Assembly: GCA_009731375.1 (NCBI GenBank)
Contig: BJOX01000052.1
Coordinates: 942,839 to 1,006,716 of the forward strand
Length of the DNA stretch: 63,878 bases
Reading direction: 5' to 3'
Origin: Paulinella micropora
Lineage: Eukaryota > Cercozoa > Imbricatea > Euglyphida
The notes beneath the pieces were generated by a model. That model was not told the origin of the DNA and ran no database searches. It saw only the letters and a list, made by a program, of their open reading frames with translations. Shown piece by piece: positions 43,214-52,662 of this stretch; within the stretch, counting starts at the first letter, position 1, and the number at the start of each line of letters is the position of its first letter. The position numbers and the translations under genes are program-made.

Positions 43214-44356
43214 CTATCCAGTTCTATCCGGGGCTAAAGGTGTAGTGGGGGCTTCTTGAGTACCTTCACTGTGTGCAGTTTCTGATACTCTAAAGCTAAC
43301 TTTCTTCTTGGACATGGGTGGAACAGCAAGGGGTGTGGCAGGTTCCCATTCGACCGAAAACGTATCCCCGTCTGCTGTTCCTTCGAGGCTTTTGGATTCC
43401 TCTCGTTTTCCCAATTTCCAGACATCAAACATATTAACATCCCAGACATTACCGTGTATTACCCGTGCAATGGGATCATAAACCCGATAATATCCGGTAG
43501 TACGTTCGTATCCTAAGAAGATGACTTTCTGTCCCCTTTCGCCTTTCCCTCTCCGGGCCTTAACTTTCATCACAGCAGCACACCCTGTGAGGCGAAGGTG
43601 ATGCAAGTAAATCTTCCGGCGGTGAATGATCTCATAGGGGGACTTACCCTTAAAGGGTTCTTGGGCAATCGGGAGGAGGTTATTGATGCAAGTGGTGTTC
43701 TTCTCCATCTCCGTCCAAAACTTAGGAGGGAGTCCTGCGTCACTGAGCATAGCTCGAGCAGGTCCACCATTCGTCTGTTGGGACCTTTCTATCTTAGAAA
43801 CTGCCTGTTTCTCGGCGGTAGGCGCCTCAATTAAGATAGGTTGGTTCACATCAACCCACTCCTGAAAAAATTCATACTGACCATATTCCTGATCACAAGT
43901 AATGAATTTAACCTTCCTATTTGTGTGTCTTTCAAAAAATGCAACTGCATAAGTGAAACACGGGAAAAATTCATTCTTGTGCCGTAAGTAATAGTCAAGT
44001 TCGAAATTGGATGCGAGACATTTGACCGTAAACTTGTAGTTCTTGCCGTCCCATGACATAGTATTCCACCATCCTTGGGTATCCATAGAGAGGTGAACCC
44101 CGGCATGGCGTTCTACTATGTGATGGTTTTTGTGAAAGTGTGGTGTTCTTTTAATCTTATTACGTAAGCAATACTTACACTTCATGATTCTCTCACGCCA
44201 CCCTGCCCCCACTATCTTTACTCCCATGTAGTGAGCCATCCTCTCCATAGCTTTCACCCCTCTATATTTACACATGCGATGAAAGACGGTTGCGTGAATG
44301 TTCTCACAGTATGTACAGGTCGGACAACGGGGTTGAGTGCTTTGAACATGTGACAA
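43214..44356 (-). CDS. Copia C integrase
   Basis: 380 residues, apparently intact. N-terminal zinc site: H and C in FHRMCKYRGVKAMERMAHYMG, then CKYC. Core: VHLSMDTQGWW (Asp), FITCDQEYGQ (Asp) and the Glu region KIERSQQTNGGPARAM. Then FWTEMEKNTTCINNLLP and the C-terminal RGQKVIFLGYERTTGYYRVYD block. The tail is Ser/Pro-rich. Confidence 0.9.
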   Translation of the reverse strand: MSHVQSTQPRCPTCTYCENIHATVFHRMCKYRGVKAMERMAHYMGVKIVGAGWRERIMKCKYCLRNKIKRTPHFHKNHHIVERHAGVHLSMDTQGWWNTMSWDGKNYKFTVKCLASNFELDYYLRHKNEFFPCFTYAVAFFERHTNRKVKFITCDQEYGQYEFFQEWVDVNQPILIEAPTAEKQAVSKIERSQQTNGGPARAMLSDAGLPPKFWTEMEKNTTCINNLLPIAQEPFKGKSPYEIIHRRKIYLHHLRLTGCAAVMKVKARRGKGERGQKVIFLGYERTTGYYRVYDPIARVIHGNVWDVNMFDVWKLGKREESKSLEGTADGDTFSVEWEPATPLAVPPMSKKKVSFRVSETAHSEGTQEAPTTPLAPDRTG

Positions 44357-44591
44357 TCAACATCGGGTTCGTGTGTTCTGGAAGAGTGAGTGCATATATC
44401 ATCAGACCTGACTAGACAACACTCTAACCCTTGAGAACTACATTATCCTTTTTGCGTGTTTGTTTCGTACGAGAACGGATATACGACTTATTCTCCTGAC
44501 ATCTCCATCCGCAAATACACGGAGATTCATTGCAGTGTACTTCGGTATATATGGGGAGAACTGTTGATTGTGCAGGGTGACGTGGAGGGAG

Positions 44592-45607
44592 TCAGGATGA
44601 GATAGTAGATGGTGATGTCTCGCCACCATCTACTTTCACGTTCTCCAGTGGTACCGGTTCGTATCTCTTGTTGGGGTCAAGAGGTTCTATACCTGGGAGT
44701 CGAACACGAACAGATTGTTGGGGAGGGACCTGCCCCTCACGACAATCTGATCCTCCTTGATGTGTATTGGTGACTTTAACATAATCACTTGGTTGTTTTG
44801 GTGGACTACTGCGAGTCCGCGTTTCAACCATGCTGAGGTTGCTACCAATCCGTAGTTCAAATGAGGATTGTACGTGGTATGTGAGTCATACACTTGCACC
44901 GGCTCTCCGTTTGCTCCCGAAAGTTGCATTAAAACTTTTCCCTTGTACTCGGTCTTAATACTACCCTTGGCAATTTTGAACCTCTGAGGATTGTGTTTCA
45001 TCCTGACGAATACGTCCTTATGGGGCGATTGAGATTCACTCACCCCATTATCGTCTACCCACACCATCCCCGCCGTTTTCTTTTCAGGCACCTCTTTCGC
45101 ATCATCCTCTCTCTCATGCATCATAATAACGCAATCTTTTTCAGGAGGTAACGGTGAAATGCTTGAGGTGGTATTGGAAGATATACTTGATCTTGAAGCT
45201 GATAGATAGCGGTCACTACCTTCTTCCCTTACGCCTAAGCGTTGTAGCATTTCCTTGTATTCTATCAGCTGGCCTTGGAGGTGAGGGAATGAAACGATCA
45301 GTCCCCTGGCAAAGGGATCTTTCCATTTGTGTGCCATAGAGACAATAAAACTCTGGATATCTATGTAGAGATCCATATAGAACTCGTTGACTTCCCCATT
45401 CTTCCCAGTAATGAGAGAATCCCTCACCTCCAATTCCTTCGCACCTTCGACTAGCGCTCCTACCAATCTCTTATCTATCTCTCCAATAACTGGTATTTCT
45501 CCATTACCTCCTACGATCATCATCTTCCCCTCTTCCCATCGCCACGCAATAGAAGGGTCGTTCCTGATCCTAGCTCTTTCCAACTCTCTATCCATCCCAT
45601 GGTCCAA
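44592..45607 (-). CDS. Copia C protease region
   Basis: 45607-44687 (306 residues) with MVWVDDNGVSESQSP, an atypical DNG where D-[ST]-G is usual. Then come YGLVATSAWLKRGLAVVHQ and HIKEDQIVVRGRSLP, matching the distal protease blocks of A and B. It continues as DPNKRYEPVPLENVK in 44831-44592. The upstream region is helical, like the spacer in Copia B. Confidence 0.75.
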
Positions 45608-45909
45608 CTCACATGGTGCAAGGCGTGGCGAGGTGGGGTCTATTTCCTTACACTTCCTCCTTACTCCCCCTCTACCCCATCCTCCTCGCTCTCACTCGTC
45701 TCTTTCTTAGAGTTTGAGCGTTGTACAGATGGTTTAGAAAGAGGAACGGTATCACTATCCTGATCATCTTCATCAGTTCTCGTCTCCCCCTCAACCCTCC
45801 CTCCCTTCTTTCCCTCTACTACACCCTCAGCGTTCTCATCCTTTTCGACATTTGGATTCGAACGCTGTACAGATGTAGTAGAGAGTGTATGGCCTGTGGG
45901 GAGAGATGA

Positions 45910-46396
45910 TTAGGGGTGTGAACTGTGAATAGAGAAAGTTCTGTGCGATGAGGTGATAGGGGACGACACAGACAGATTGGATGAGGTAGTGTGGGCTTTC
46001 TGCTCTACCCTAACCCACTCTCTCAGAATCCACTCCATAGGGGCTAACATCAGAGTACCTCTGAAAGACATATTCCCTCCTTTCAATTCTGCTCTGATAA
46101 CGGCCAACAAATCCCTTCTCGTCTGTTCGGTGCCAACATGATGCAAACAGAAGTCACACCCATACGCCTCCATCCTTGTGGCACACTGACCACCTATTTT
46201 CTTTGCCCGAGCGGCCCCAACTTTCCAAGAGCACCGGACGCAATTCCCATTGAACCCCTCACACTGTTTTCCGGTTGAGACCGGGATAGTGCTTTAAATT
46301 TTCCTGATAGGTTGTGCCCATAAGGTGAGGAGGGGACCTCCTTCTTCCCGTAAGTGGTTTGAGGTAGTGGCACGAGATTTCATGAGGACCTTTCTG
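45910..46396 (-). CDS. Copia C Cys-His module, in-frame with the part beyond the insertion
   Basis: Reading from 46396: RKVLMKSRATTSNHL..., an in-frame TAA near 46297, then GKQCEGFNGNCVRCSW, GGQCATRM and YGCDFCLHH. The Cys/His spacing parallels the extra zinc module of A and B. The stop makes this copy non-functional. The frame joins that of 61033-60855 exactly if the 46397-60854 insertion is removed. Confidence 0.68.
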
Positions 46397-46565
46397 TAAT
46401 TACTGGTTTGCTCCGGGCTTCGCCCGGAGTTAACCGCCGTTAAAGTTCCGAGGAGATGTTTCGCTTTTACGGTAGTCCGGTCGGCGCGGCGTAGCCGTGC
46501 CGGTGGAGCCGGCGCGTGTTTGATCCGGCGTCTGGTTAGGCCTAGGTTGGACAGTTGGGAAGATC
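46397..46565 (+). repeat. Split direct repeat A1
   Basis: Starts TAATTACTGG, GC-rich, with an 8-bp stem CTCCGGGC/GCCCGGAG on a TTC loop. It ends at GTTGGGAAGATC, 8 nt before the Gag ATG at 46574. Confidence 0.93.
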
Positions 46566-46573
46566 TATCTTCA

Positions 46574-48375
46574 ATGCCTGCTATTGAAAAGAAAATCAAA
46601 GTTGGTAGCATTGTTTCAACTCTTGCAGCATATCACGTTCAAGACGATGACTTATTTCAAAGATTTAGACAAAATTCTCAAACCGTACGAATCACCGGGG
46701 TCGTGATGAGTTTCACTGATAAACAGGCTACTATTCGCCTCAACATAGAGGGAAATCAATGGTCTGTGCAAGTCCTCCGTGGTTTGATTCGTATGGAAGA
46801 TGAATCCAAGAAGTGGAAGTATTTGAGTGCATCAGGGGAAGTTATTTGGGACTCGAATACCGACCAGGTTGTCGAGCTGAAGTTTACTAAGATTCCCTTG
46901 AATGCTAATGTCTCACGCGATGATTTTAAAAAGTCAATCAGAGACGTGAATGGCATTCTTGGGAATAGCAACGGTAGCAACGAGGCTAAGGCCAAGAAGC
47001 AGAAAGCCAAAGCAATTGCGACTCACCTCGAGAACTTGTACAACGCTACAAATCTGCGAAAGTTGTATAACGAATACTTTACTGATGTAAGAGAAGTCAA
47101 AGGCAATTCCAGTAAGGGGGTTGTCGCTTCAGCAATGGCATCTCAGATCGTAGACAAGGGAGTTGAGAGGGCCCCATGAAGACCGGAGGAGTCCATACTT
47201 GAGAATATACCACGAACTTGGTTTAGGTGTGTTTGAAAATCGTTCGCACCAGCGGTAACGTCGTCGAGATAGGCGCCTGCAGTAGAAATAGCTGGGGGCG
47301 GCTTGTTCCAAAAGGGGAGCGGTTGGAATGACTTCTGGATTGCGCGTTGGAAATCGCCGGGGGCGCGATGTACACCTTGGGGCATAAAGTTGGGGACCAA
47401 TAGACCTAGGGGGGTCCACACGACTAAAACATCTCGGCTGTCATCGTCCGGGTTCAGGCGAAGGTGCGAGAAGCCGTCTACCATGTCGATGGAGCTGAGA
47501 TAGTGCCAGCCGGCGAATCGTTCTCGGTAATGATCCGGGTTCGGAAGACCTGGGACTGGGAGGTGAAGATTGTCATTGGGCATGCGGTAGTCGTAAACGT
47601 TCCGAATGTCTCGGATGACTTCCTTCACGATATCCTCGAATTTCCCGACCGGGCAACTGCGGCTCGCCCATGCGCATTGCGAGGAGGCGTAGCTCCATGT
47701 GCCAGCGAGGAGGACGTCCGTTTCATTGTCCAAGCCGAGCTTGTTGAGAAACAAGAGCAGAAAGACGATGACGACGATGACTTAGAGCCGGAGGCCGGTC
47801 ACCCTCGAAGCAAGAAACAGAAAAAAGGCACGAAGCAAGAGATCGAACTTCAGAATGCCATCGATGATGCTCTGCGGAAACAAGAGGAGCTGAAGGCGAA
47901 GCTTGCCAATGATCGTCAAGTTGGCAACAAAGGCAGAACTGTCCGCTTCGATGCTTCTGTGCTCTCAGAGTTGCAAGAGACCAACGAGGAGCTGGAACGC
48001 AAGATCAAGGAGGCAGCCAACGAAAAAGGTATTGACTCCTCCTCCTTGCTCACAGCACTTGGTTTTTCGATATCTGTTTCCGGAGATGAGAAGGCTAGAT
48101 TGACGCAAGAGTTTCAGAGTCTGCCGGGTTCCGAAGATGTAGATTTTGACGTACTCAAAAAGATAAAGTTGGGAAAAGAGTACATCAATCTCAAAGAGCT
48201 TCTGCTATCAAAAAAGAAAATTCTCATTGGCGAAACTCATGAGTCGGAGCCCAAATCTGTTACGGTTGAGAAGTTCTTAGACTTAGTTCGTAGGCTCGTC
48301 GTCCTGTACTCCAGACATCATCCTCAGCACGCTGAGGACATGTGGGAGCATTACCGTTACCTCGAGCTTACGTAA
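46574..48375 (+). CDS. Ngaro-type Gag, N-terminal part (disrupted)
   Basis: Begins MPAIEKKIKVGSIV at 46574 and reads to about 47160 (VVASAMASQIVDKG). A foreign antisense fragment of about 580 bp follows. The Gag resumes near 47745 with an Asp-rich patch, KKQKKGTKQEIELQNAIDDAL and helical sequence to HAEDMWEHYRYLEL (TAA at 48373). A +1 frame continues with KKEHVAVDNE and another with MRWDKAVRGRSSLGQ up to the Copia D insertion. No named Pfam fold recognised; role inferred from position and the CCCH end at 55.2 kb. Confidence 0.65.
47143..47754 (-). pseudogene. Ty3/gypsy reverse transcriptase fragment, antisense inside Gag
   Basis: Open minus frame of 203 codons with gypsy RT blocks: NVYDYRMPN, HYLSSIDMVDGFSHLRL (first Asp), VPNFMPQGVHRAPGDFQRAI and AGAYLDDVTAG (YLDD), then HLNQVRGIFSSM. 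It covers the finger-palm core but lacks thumb, RNase H and integrase. It sits in reverse orientation within the plus-strand Gag. The boundaries (about 47160 and 47745) are approximate. Confidence 0.8.
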
Positions 48376-48477
48376 GAAAGAACACGTTGCAGTCGACAAT
48401 GAGATGGGACAAGGCAGTACGCGGTAGGAGTTCGTTAGGGCAATGACATAAAGGCACCCTTCCCTTTCTGTTAGCTA

Positions 48478-48770
48478 CTTTACATTACAATAACGGTTAG
48501 AATAATTTCTGACAGCAGTTACTCGTGATATGACAGTTACGTCATTTATTATATGTCGATAGGACTGATTTACCTATTATTTACGACTGACCTAATTAAT
48601 GGCTTTGGCATTGTCAGCCAGTCACATGTTATGGTTTTGCCGCCTTCAGTTTGGCGGTAATAATTTTACTCAGTAAATCTCTCACAATCTGTTCAACTGC
48701 GAACTACCAAAGTATCCCGGTCTTCAACCCGGCCTCTGTCAACTAAGCTACCGGATTTATTAATACATTG
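48478..48770 (+). repeat. Copia D 5' LTR
   Basis: 293 bp, CTTTACATTAC...AATACATTG. Confidence 0.93.
48690..48760 (-). other. tRNA-Phe-like segment in the LTR end
   Basis: Minus-strand sense reads TAGCTTAGTTGACAGAG, then CCGGG-TTGAAGA-CCGGG. The spacing matches a tRNA D-arm followed by an anticodon arm with GAA in a 7-nt loop (4 of 5 stem pairs, central G-G). The acceptor and T-arm do not pair, so it is not a functional tRNA gene. The same segment is in the 3' LTR (about 55017-55084). Confidence 0.4.
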
Positions 48771-48780
48771 GGTTATGAGT
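48770..48780 (+). promoter_or_regulatory. Primer-binding site of Copia D
   Basis: GGGTTATGAGT directly after the LTR. It is complementary to the anticodon loop (CTCATAACC) of initiator tRNA-Met, the half-tRNA priming known from Drosophila copia and yeast Ty5. Confidence 0.75.
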
Positions 48781-51059
48781 GCTTCTGCGACGAAGGATGC
48801 GGCGACTGTGAGACGCCTGCGTTCATCGATGGTATTAAGGGGAGAAGCTGGGATGACTGGTTTGCGCAGGTAAGGGCGGCTTTGTCCTCGGTCGAATGCT
48901 GGGAATATGTCGCGCCTTTGGCTGATGTACTGAGATGGCGGTCCGAGATTGAAGCTGAGCCTGCGGCGGGAGCACCGGATGCGGCTTACGGGGACCGGAA
49001 GGAGAACAAGAGAGAGGCTAAGGCGAGGGAGGCAAAGGCTCCTGCGGACGCAAAAGCTGGACCGGGGGCAGGAGATGGCATTAATTTGACCATGCAACAG
49101 CGACGGAAGATCATAGCCAGAACGGCGCAGATCTTCATGTGGTTGTACAAAGCGCTAGAGTACGGATCGCCGGCGGAGAGGATTGTCCGACACTTGGTCA
49201 GAGAGCCTGCGCTGCGACCGGAGGAGCTCGTCGGCATCCTGCATCAACGCTACCAAGGGAATGCGGCCCACCAGAAGCAGAAAAGGAACAGCATCGTAAG
49301 CAACTGGCAATTTAATGCTAAAGATGATATGATGGCACAGCTGAGGGACTTTATGAGTCATTGTGAGTTCCTAGAGGATCATGGTGAACCGGTCAGTGTC
49401 ACACTGCAGATGCAGTTCGTGAAGACCGCCCTGGCAAAGTGTGCAGAGAAGCATTTGTGGAAGCCGTTCTTGGATGCGCAAGTTACCAATCCATCCCTGG
49501 AATGGGACGACTTCGAAGCGGCCTTCGAAAGGAGAGTCATCGCTAATGAAGAGCAGAGGATGGCTACCAAAGAGGAGGCGGCGATGTGGGCGAACGGGCA
49601 AGCGAAAGGTGGCAAGAGCGACAAGGGGGATAAGGGCGGCAAGAGCGATAGGCCGAAGCTGGAGTGCTACAACTGTTCAAAAGGCCACAAGTACTTCAGG
49701 TGCATGGAGAAGTGTCGCATACCTGGGCACGAGCATGTAGGCAAGTCGTGCCCAACGCTCAAGGACAGGTACCGCAAGAAAATTCCTAAGGAAGAAAAAC
49801 CGAAGAAAGATGTCGCGGCAAATGGAGGGAGAGACCAAGGACGCAAAGGTTCTGGTGCCCCGAGGAACCCCCCCGCCGCGGCCGTGTCGTGTATGGCGTT
49901 TGATCTAAGACGTCAAAGGCGAGCAACGATGGTTGATCCTGTTCCAAGATATGCAGTGGGTGAGGAGGAGTACCTGGCTCCGGCGGCGGATGGTTCGGGA
50001 CTGCGGGTGATACCTAAGAAGGGTGAGAAGACGTGTGGGTATGCATTTATGGCTCAGAATGAGACGAGGTTCGTTTTTGTGGCACCACCGGAGAGCGAGG
50101 CTGAAGGGAACCAAAGCAATTGGACGGTGAACGTGGCCGACTTCTTTACGGTGTTCAACAATGCTCCCCTGGCGGAGCTGCATTGGTGGAAGTGGTACTA
50201 CAATCTCCGCATCTCTCCGGACGAATGGGAGCACTGGGCTAGTGGACTGTCGGGGGCTGAACCCTGTGGCAAAGACACGCCGGTACCCTTGGAATGTGAA
50301 GCGTGTAGTGTCACCCAGCTTGCCAAGCCCAAGATGTGCTCTAGATGCAAAATGGTGGCGTACTGCGATAGAGGGTGCCAGAGAATCGACTACCCAGCCC
50401 ATAAGGAGTTCTGCAAATGGACGCAGAACGAAGGCAAGGAAGACTGGGCTAAAGTCGTCGAGAGTGGCCGCGAGCCTCGGGGGTTGGGACCTCATAGTCT
50501 GAATGAAACGAGACGAAGAGGGGATGTGGCCTACAGAAGGCTGCTGAGGTATTGTACCGTCAGACCGGACGTGGGGGAGAGTGCTATGGCGCTACAACCG
50601 AGGTACAACGACATCTTGCTGCTGATGGGCCCGCCCAAAGAAGCAAACGAGTATGTACAGGCGAGCTGGGACATACTGCAAGAGGCGAAGAGGCATGTGA
50701 CCTCGGAACCGGAACGGGTGTTGCTACGTGCCAAAGAACGTTACTTCCCCTGGGTATATCAACTGTCTTCGATTGAGGCGGCTACAGAGCAGGCGTTGGC
50801 GCAACGGCGTGCTGGGCTAAACACATCAGCTACGACAATGGGTCGAAGTGGTGGCACTAGTGATGTGATTGCAGGACAGGGGGAGTCGGCTTACAGTGAA
50901 AGACGAGTTGGACGATGGGAAGAGGAGCGAACGGTCATCACACTAGAGGGCGGTGGAGGTGATCCAGTACCCCGGAATGTGATGATGAAAAGAAGCCACC
51001 AAACACGCCGCCTACGCAGGTGGTTAGCGACAATGCACAAGATGGTGATGTGGAAATGA
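48775..51059 (+). CDS. Copia D Gag with zinc knuckle and MYND finger
   Basis: The ATG in the primer site (48775, MSASATKDAATV) leads a short frame. The main body is one frame off, open from 48768 to TGA 51059, so one small indel near 48800 is likely. The body holds a Gag core (WDDWFAQVRAALSS; LTMQQRRKIIARTAQIFMWLY) and a knuckle pair, CYNCSKGHKYFRC then CRIPGHEHVGKSC (49663-49752). A canonical MYND finger follows (50295-50414): C-x2-C-x10-C-x2-C-x4-YC-x3-C-x7-H-x3-C. MYND modules bind proline-rich peptides and are typical of host chromatin proteins; in a Gag this is unusual. The C-terminus overlaps the next ORF in the -1 frame. Confidence 0.85.
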
Positions 51060-52129
51060 CCGAGGAAGGGAGGTCTATGCAAGAAGGAGGGCTGCATCGC
51101 GATGGAGGAGGTACCTCTACTGGTGGAGAAGAAGACAAGGGACCTACAGCTCACATGGCTTTTGAAGATGGAGTAATGGGCGGGCAGGACCTGTATGAAG
51201 TCTATCTTGACTGTGGGTCGTCGCGGCACATGGTTCCGATAGAAGACGCCCTAAGCAAGATTGAACAGGAGGAGGGGGTGGCAGTGAGAGGGATCTCTGG
51301 GCTCATCAAAACTGTGGCGATGGGGGATACGTCGTTTACAGGCATGAATGGAGAAGGTGGGCAGCTGGAGGTGGAGATGGGGGAGACCTACGTCTTACCT
51401 ACCCTTGATCGTACGCTATTCTCATCTGGTCGCCTACAGCGAACGGGTTACACAATAGTAATGCAAGATGACGAATTCTTCGTGATGAGGAAGAAGGTAA
51501 TGGTAGAGGCATGCGAAAAGATTTTGACTGGGAGCTTCGATGCTGATACGTGTCAATACCGATTTCACGTGGCGAACCCACCTGGATGGAGGAAAGAGAA
51601 GAAGGAATGCTCACCGTTCCCCGAATGCAACACTGCGTTTTGGTCTACCAGCATGAAACCAAGTACTACGGTGGACATGAGTGAGATAAATGGCATATTT
51701 CACTTCGGGGAGACGATGGCACGTCAATTCTTGAAGCAAAATGGGCTGACACCGAAGGGAAAGGCGTCTACCCTGAGGTGTGATTGCTTGGCCTGTTCTA
51801 CCACTAAGATTACTAAGCACTCGTCATTTGAGGGGGCGTCGCTAACGCTATGTGCAAAGACGGGAGAGGACTGGAGTGCAGATGGTACCGGTCGTATACC
51901 GTTTCCGTTGTACGGCAACACGCCGTATTGCCTGTTGTTTGTGGAGAACGTGTCTGGATACCTGAAAGGGCATTGGAACCACACGAGGGCATCAGACATT
52001 GCTGTCAAGCAGCTGGCTGCTGTGAGGGTGTGGTCGAAGACCCAGACTGGGAACGACATGAAACAGTTCCGGACGGACAAAGAGTGGATCTCGAATGCGG
52101 TGAAAGATTTCATGAGAAGTGAGGGGTGA
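51020..52129 (+). CDS. Copia D protease and integrase N-terminal half
   Basis: 369 residues. Protease active site YLDCGSSRHMVPI (DCG), with a flexible acidic lead. Integrase zinc domain: His in FHFGETMARQFLKQNG, CDCLACSTTK (CxxC). Core first Asp in DWSADGTGRIP and second in FRTDKEWIS. It overlaps the Gag frame by 40 nt in the -1 frame, the usual Gag-Pol arrangement; I found no clear slippery heptamer. A TGA at 52127 interrupts the integrase. Confidence 0.82.
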   Translation: MVSDNAQDGDVEMTEEGRSMQEGGLHRDGGGTSTGGEEDKGPTAHMAFEDGVMGGQDLYEVYLDCGSSRHMVPIEDALSKIEQEEGVAVRGISGLIKTVAMGDTSFTGMNGEGGQLEVEMGETYVLPTLDRTLFSSGRLQRTGYTIVMQDDEFFVMRKKVMVEACEKILTGSFDADTCQYRFHVANPPGWRKEKKECSPFPECNTAFWSTSMKPSTTVDMSEINGIFHFGETMARQFLKQNGLTPKGKASTLRCDCLACSTTKITKHSSFEGASLTLCAKTGEDWSADGTGRIPFPLYGNTPYCLLFVENVSGYLKGHWNHTRASDIAVKQLAAVRVWSKTQTGNDMKQFRTDKEWISNAVKDFMRSEG

Positions 52130-52662
52130 GTCCCGGTTACCCGTTCGTGCGGACCCTTATAAGGATGCGTATGCTGAGGCAGGGATTCACATTGTTTTCT
52201 CATTGGCAGCTACGTTGCTAACCGTGAGGAGTGTGCCTGTCTACTTCTTGCCTCTGGCGGTCGACTATGCTATCTTTCTCATCAACATGCAAGCGAGCAG
52301 GGGCAAAGATGACGAGGCACGAGATGTTCTACAAGAGGCCAGCTCCACCCTTCTCCATCCTGAAGCCTTTTGGGTGCTTATGTGTGTACTACAAGGGTGG
52401 CAAGAAGGGCCAAGAGAAGGGAGTGCCAGGAGTGTTCATGGGGGTGAGCACAGAGGAGTCAGCCTATAAGGTGTGGAGACGACGGCGGACATGGTCGTCA
52501 GGGACTCTACTGTACATGGCTGGTCTACTCTCTACCCACGGGGCAAGATGGCATCGTCACTGCAACACAGCTTCCAAACTGCCAACCCAGTTCGAGAGAA
52601 GGGGGCCAAAAAGGGCGAAAAACCCGGTGCATTTTTTACTGCAAGTGAACAGCGACTGTTAG
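52119..52662 (+). CDS. Copia D integrase C-terminal half, frameshifted
   Basis: Frame 52119-52469 carries SVPVYFLPLAVDYAIFLINM, the segment after the catalytic Glu region. Frame 52231-52662 carries YKRPAPPFSILKPFGCLCVYYKGGKKGQ and GVFMGVSTEESAYKVW, the C-terminal domain. The Glu itself lies in the damaged region before 52200. Confidence 0.7.

Noticed and set aside
48690-48760. Functional tRNA-Phe gene
   Set aside because: The acceptor stem and T-arm do not pair and the anticodon stem has a G-G mismatch; kept only as a tRNA-like segment.
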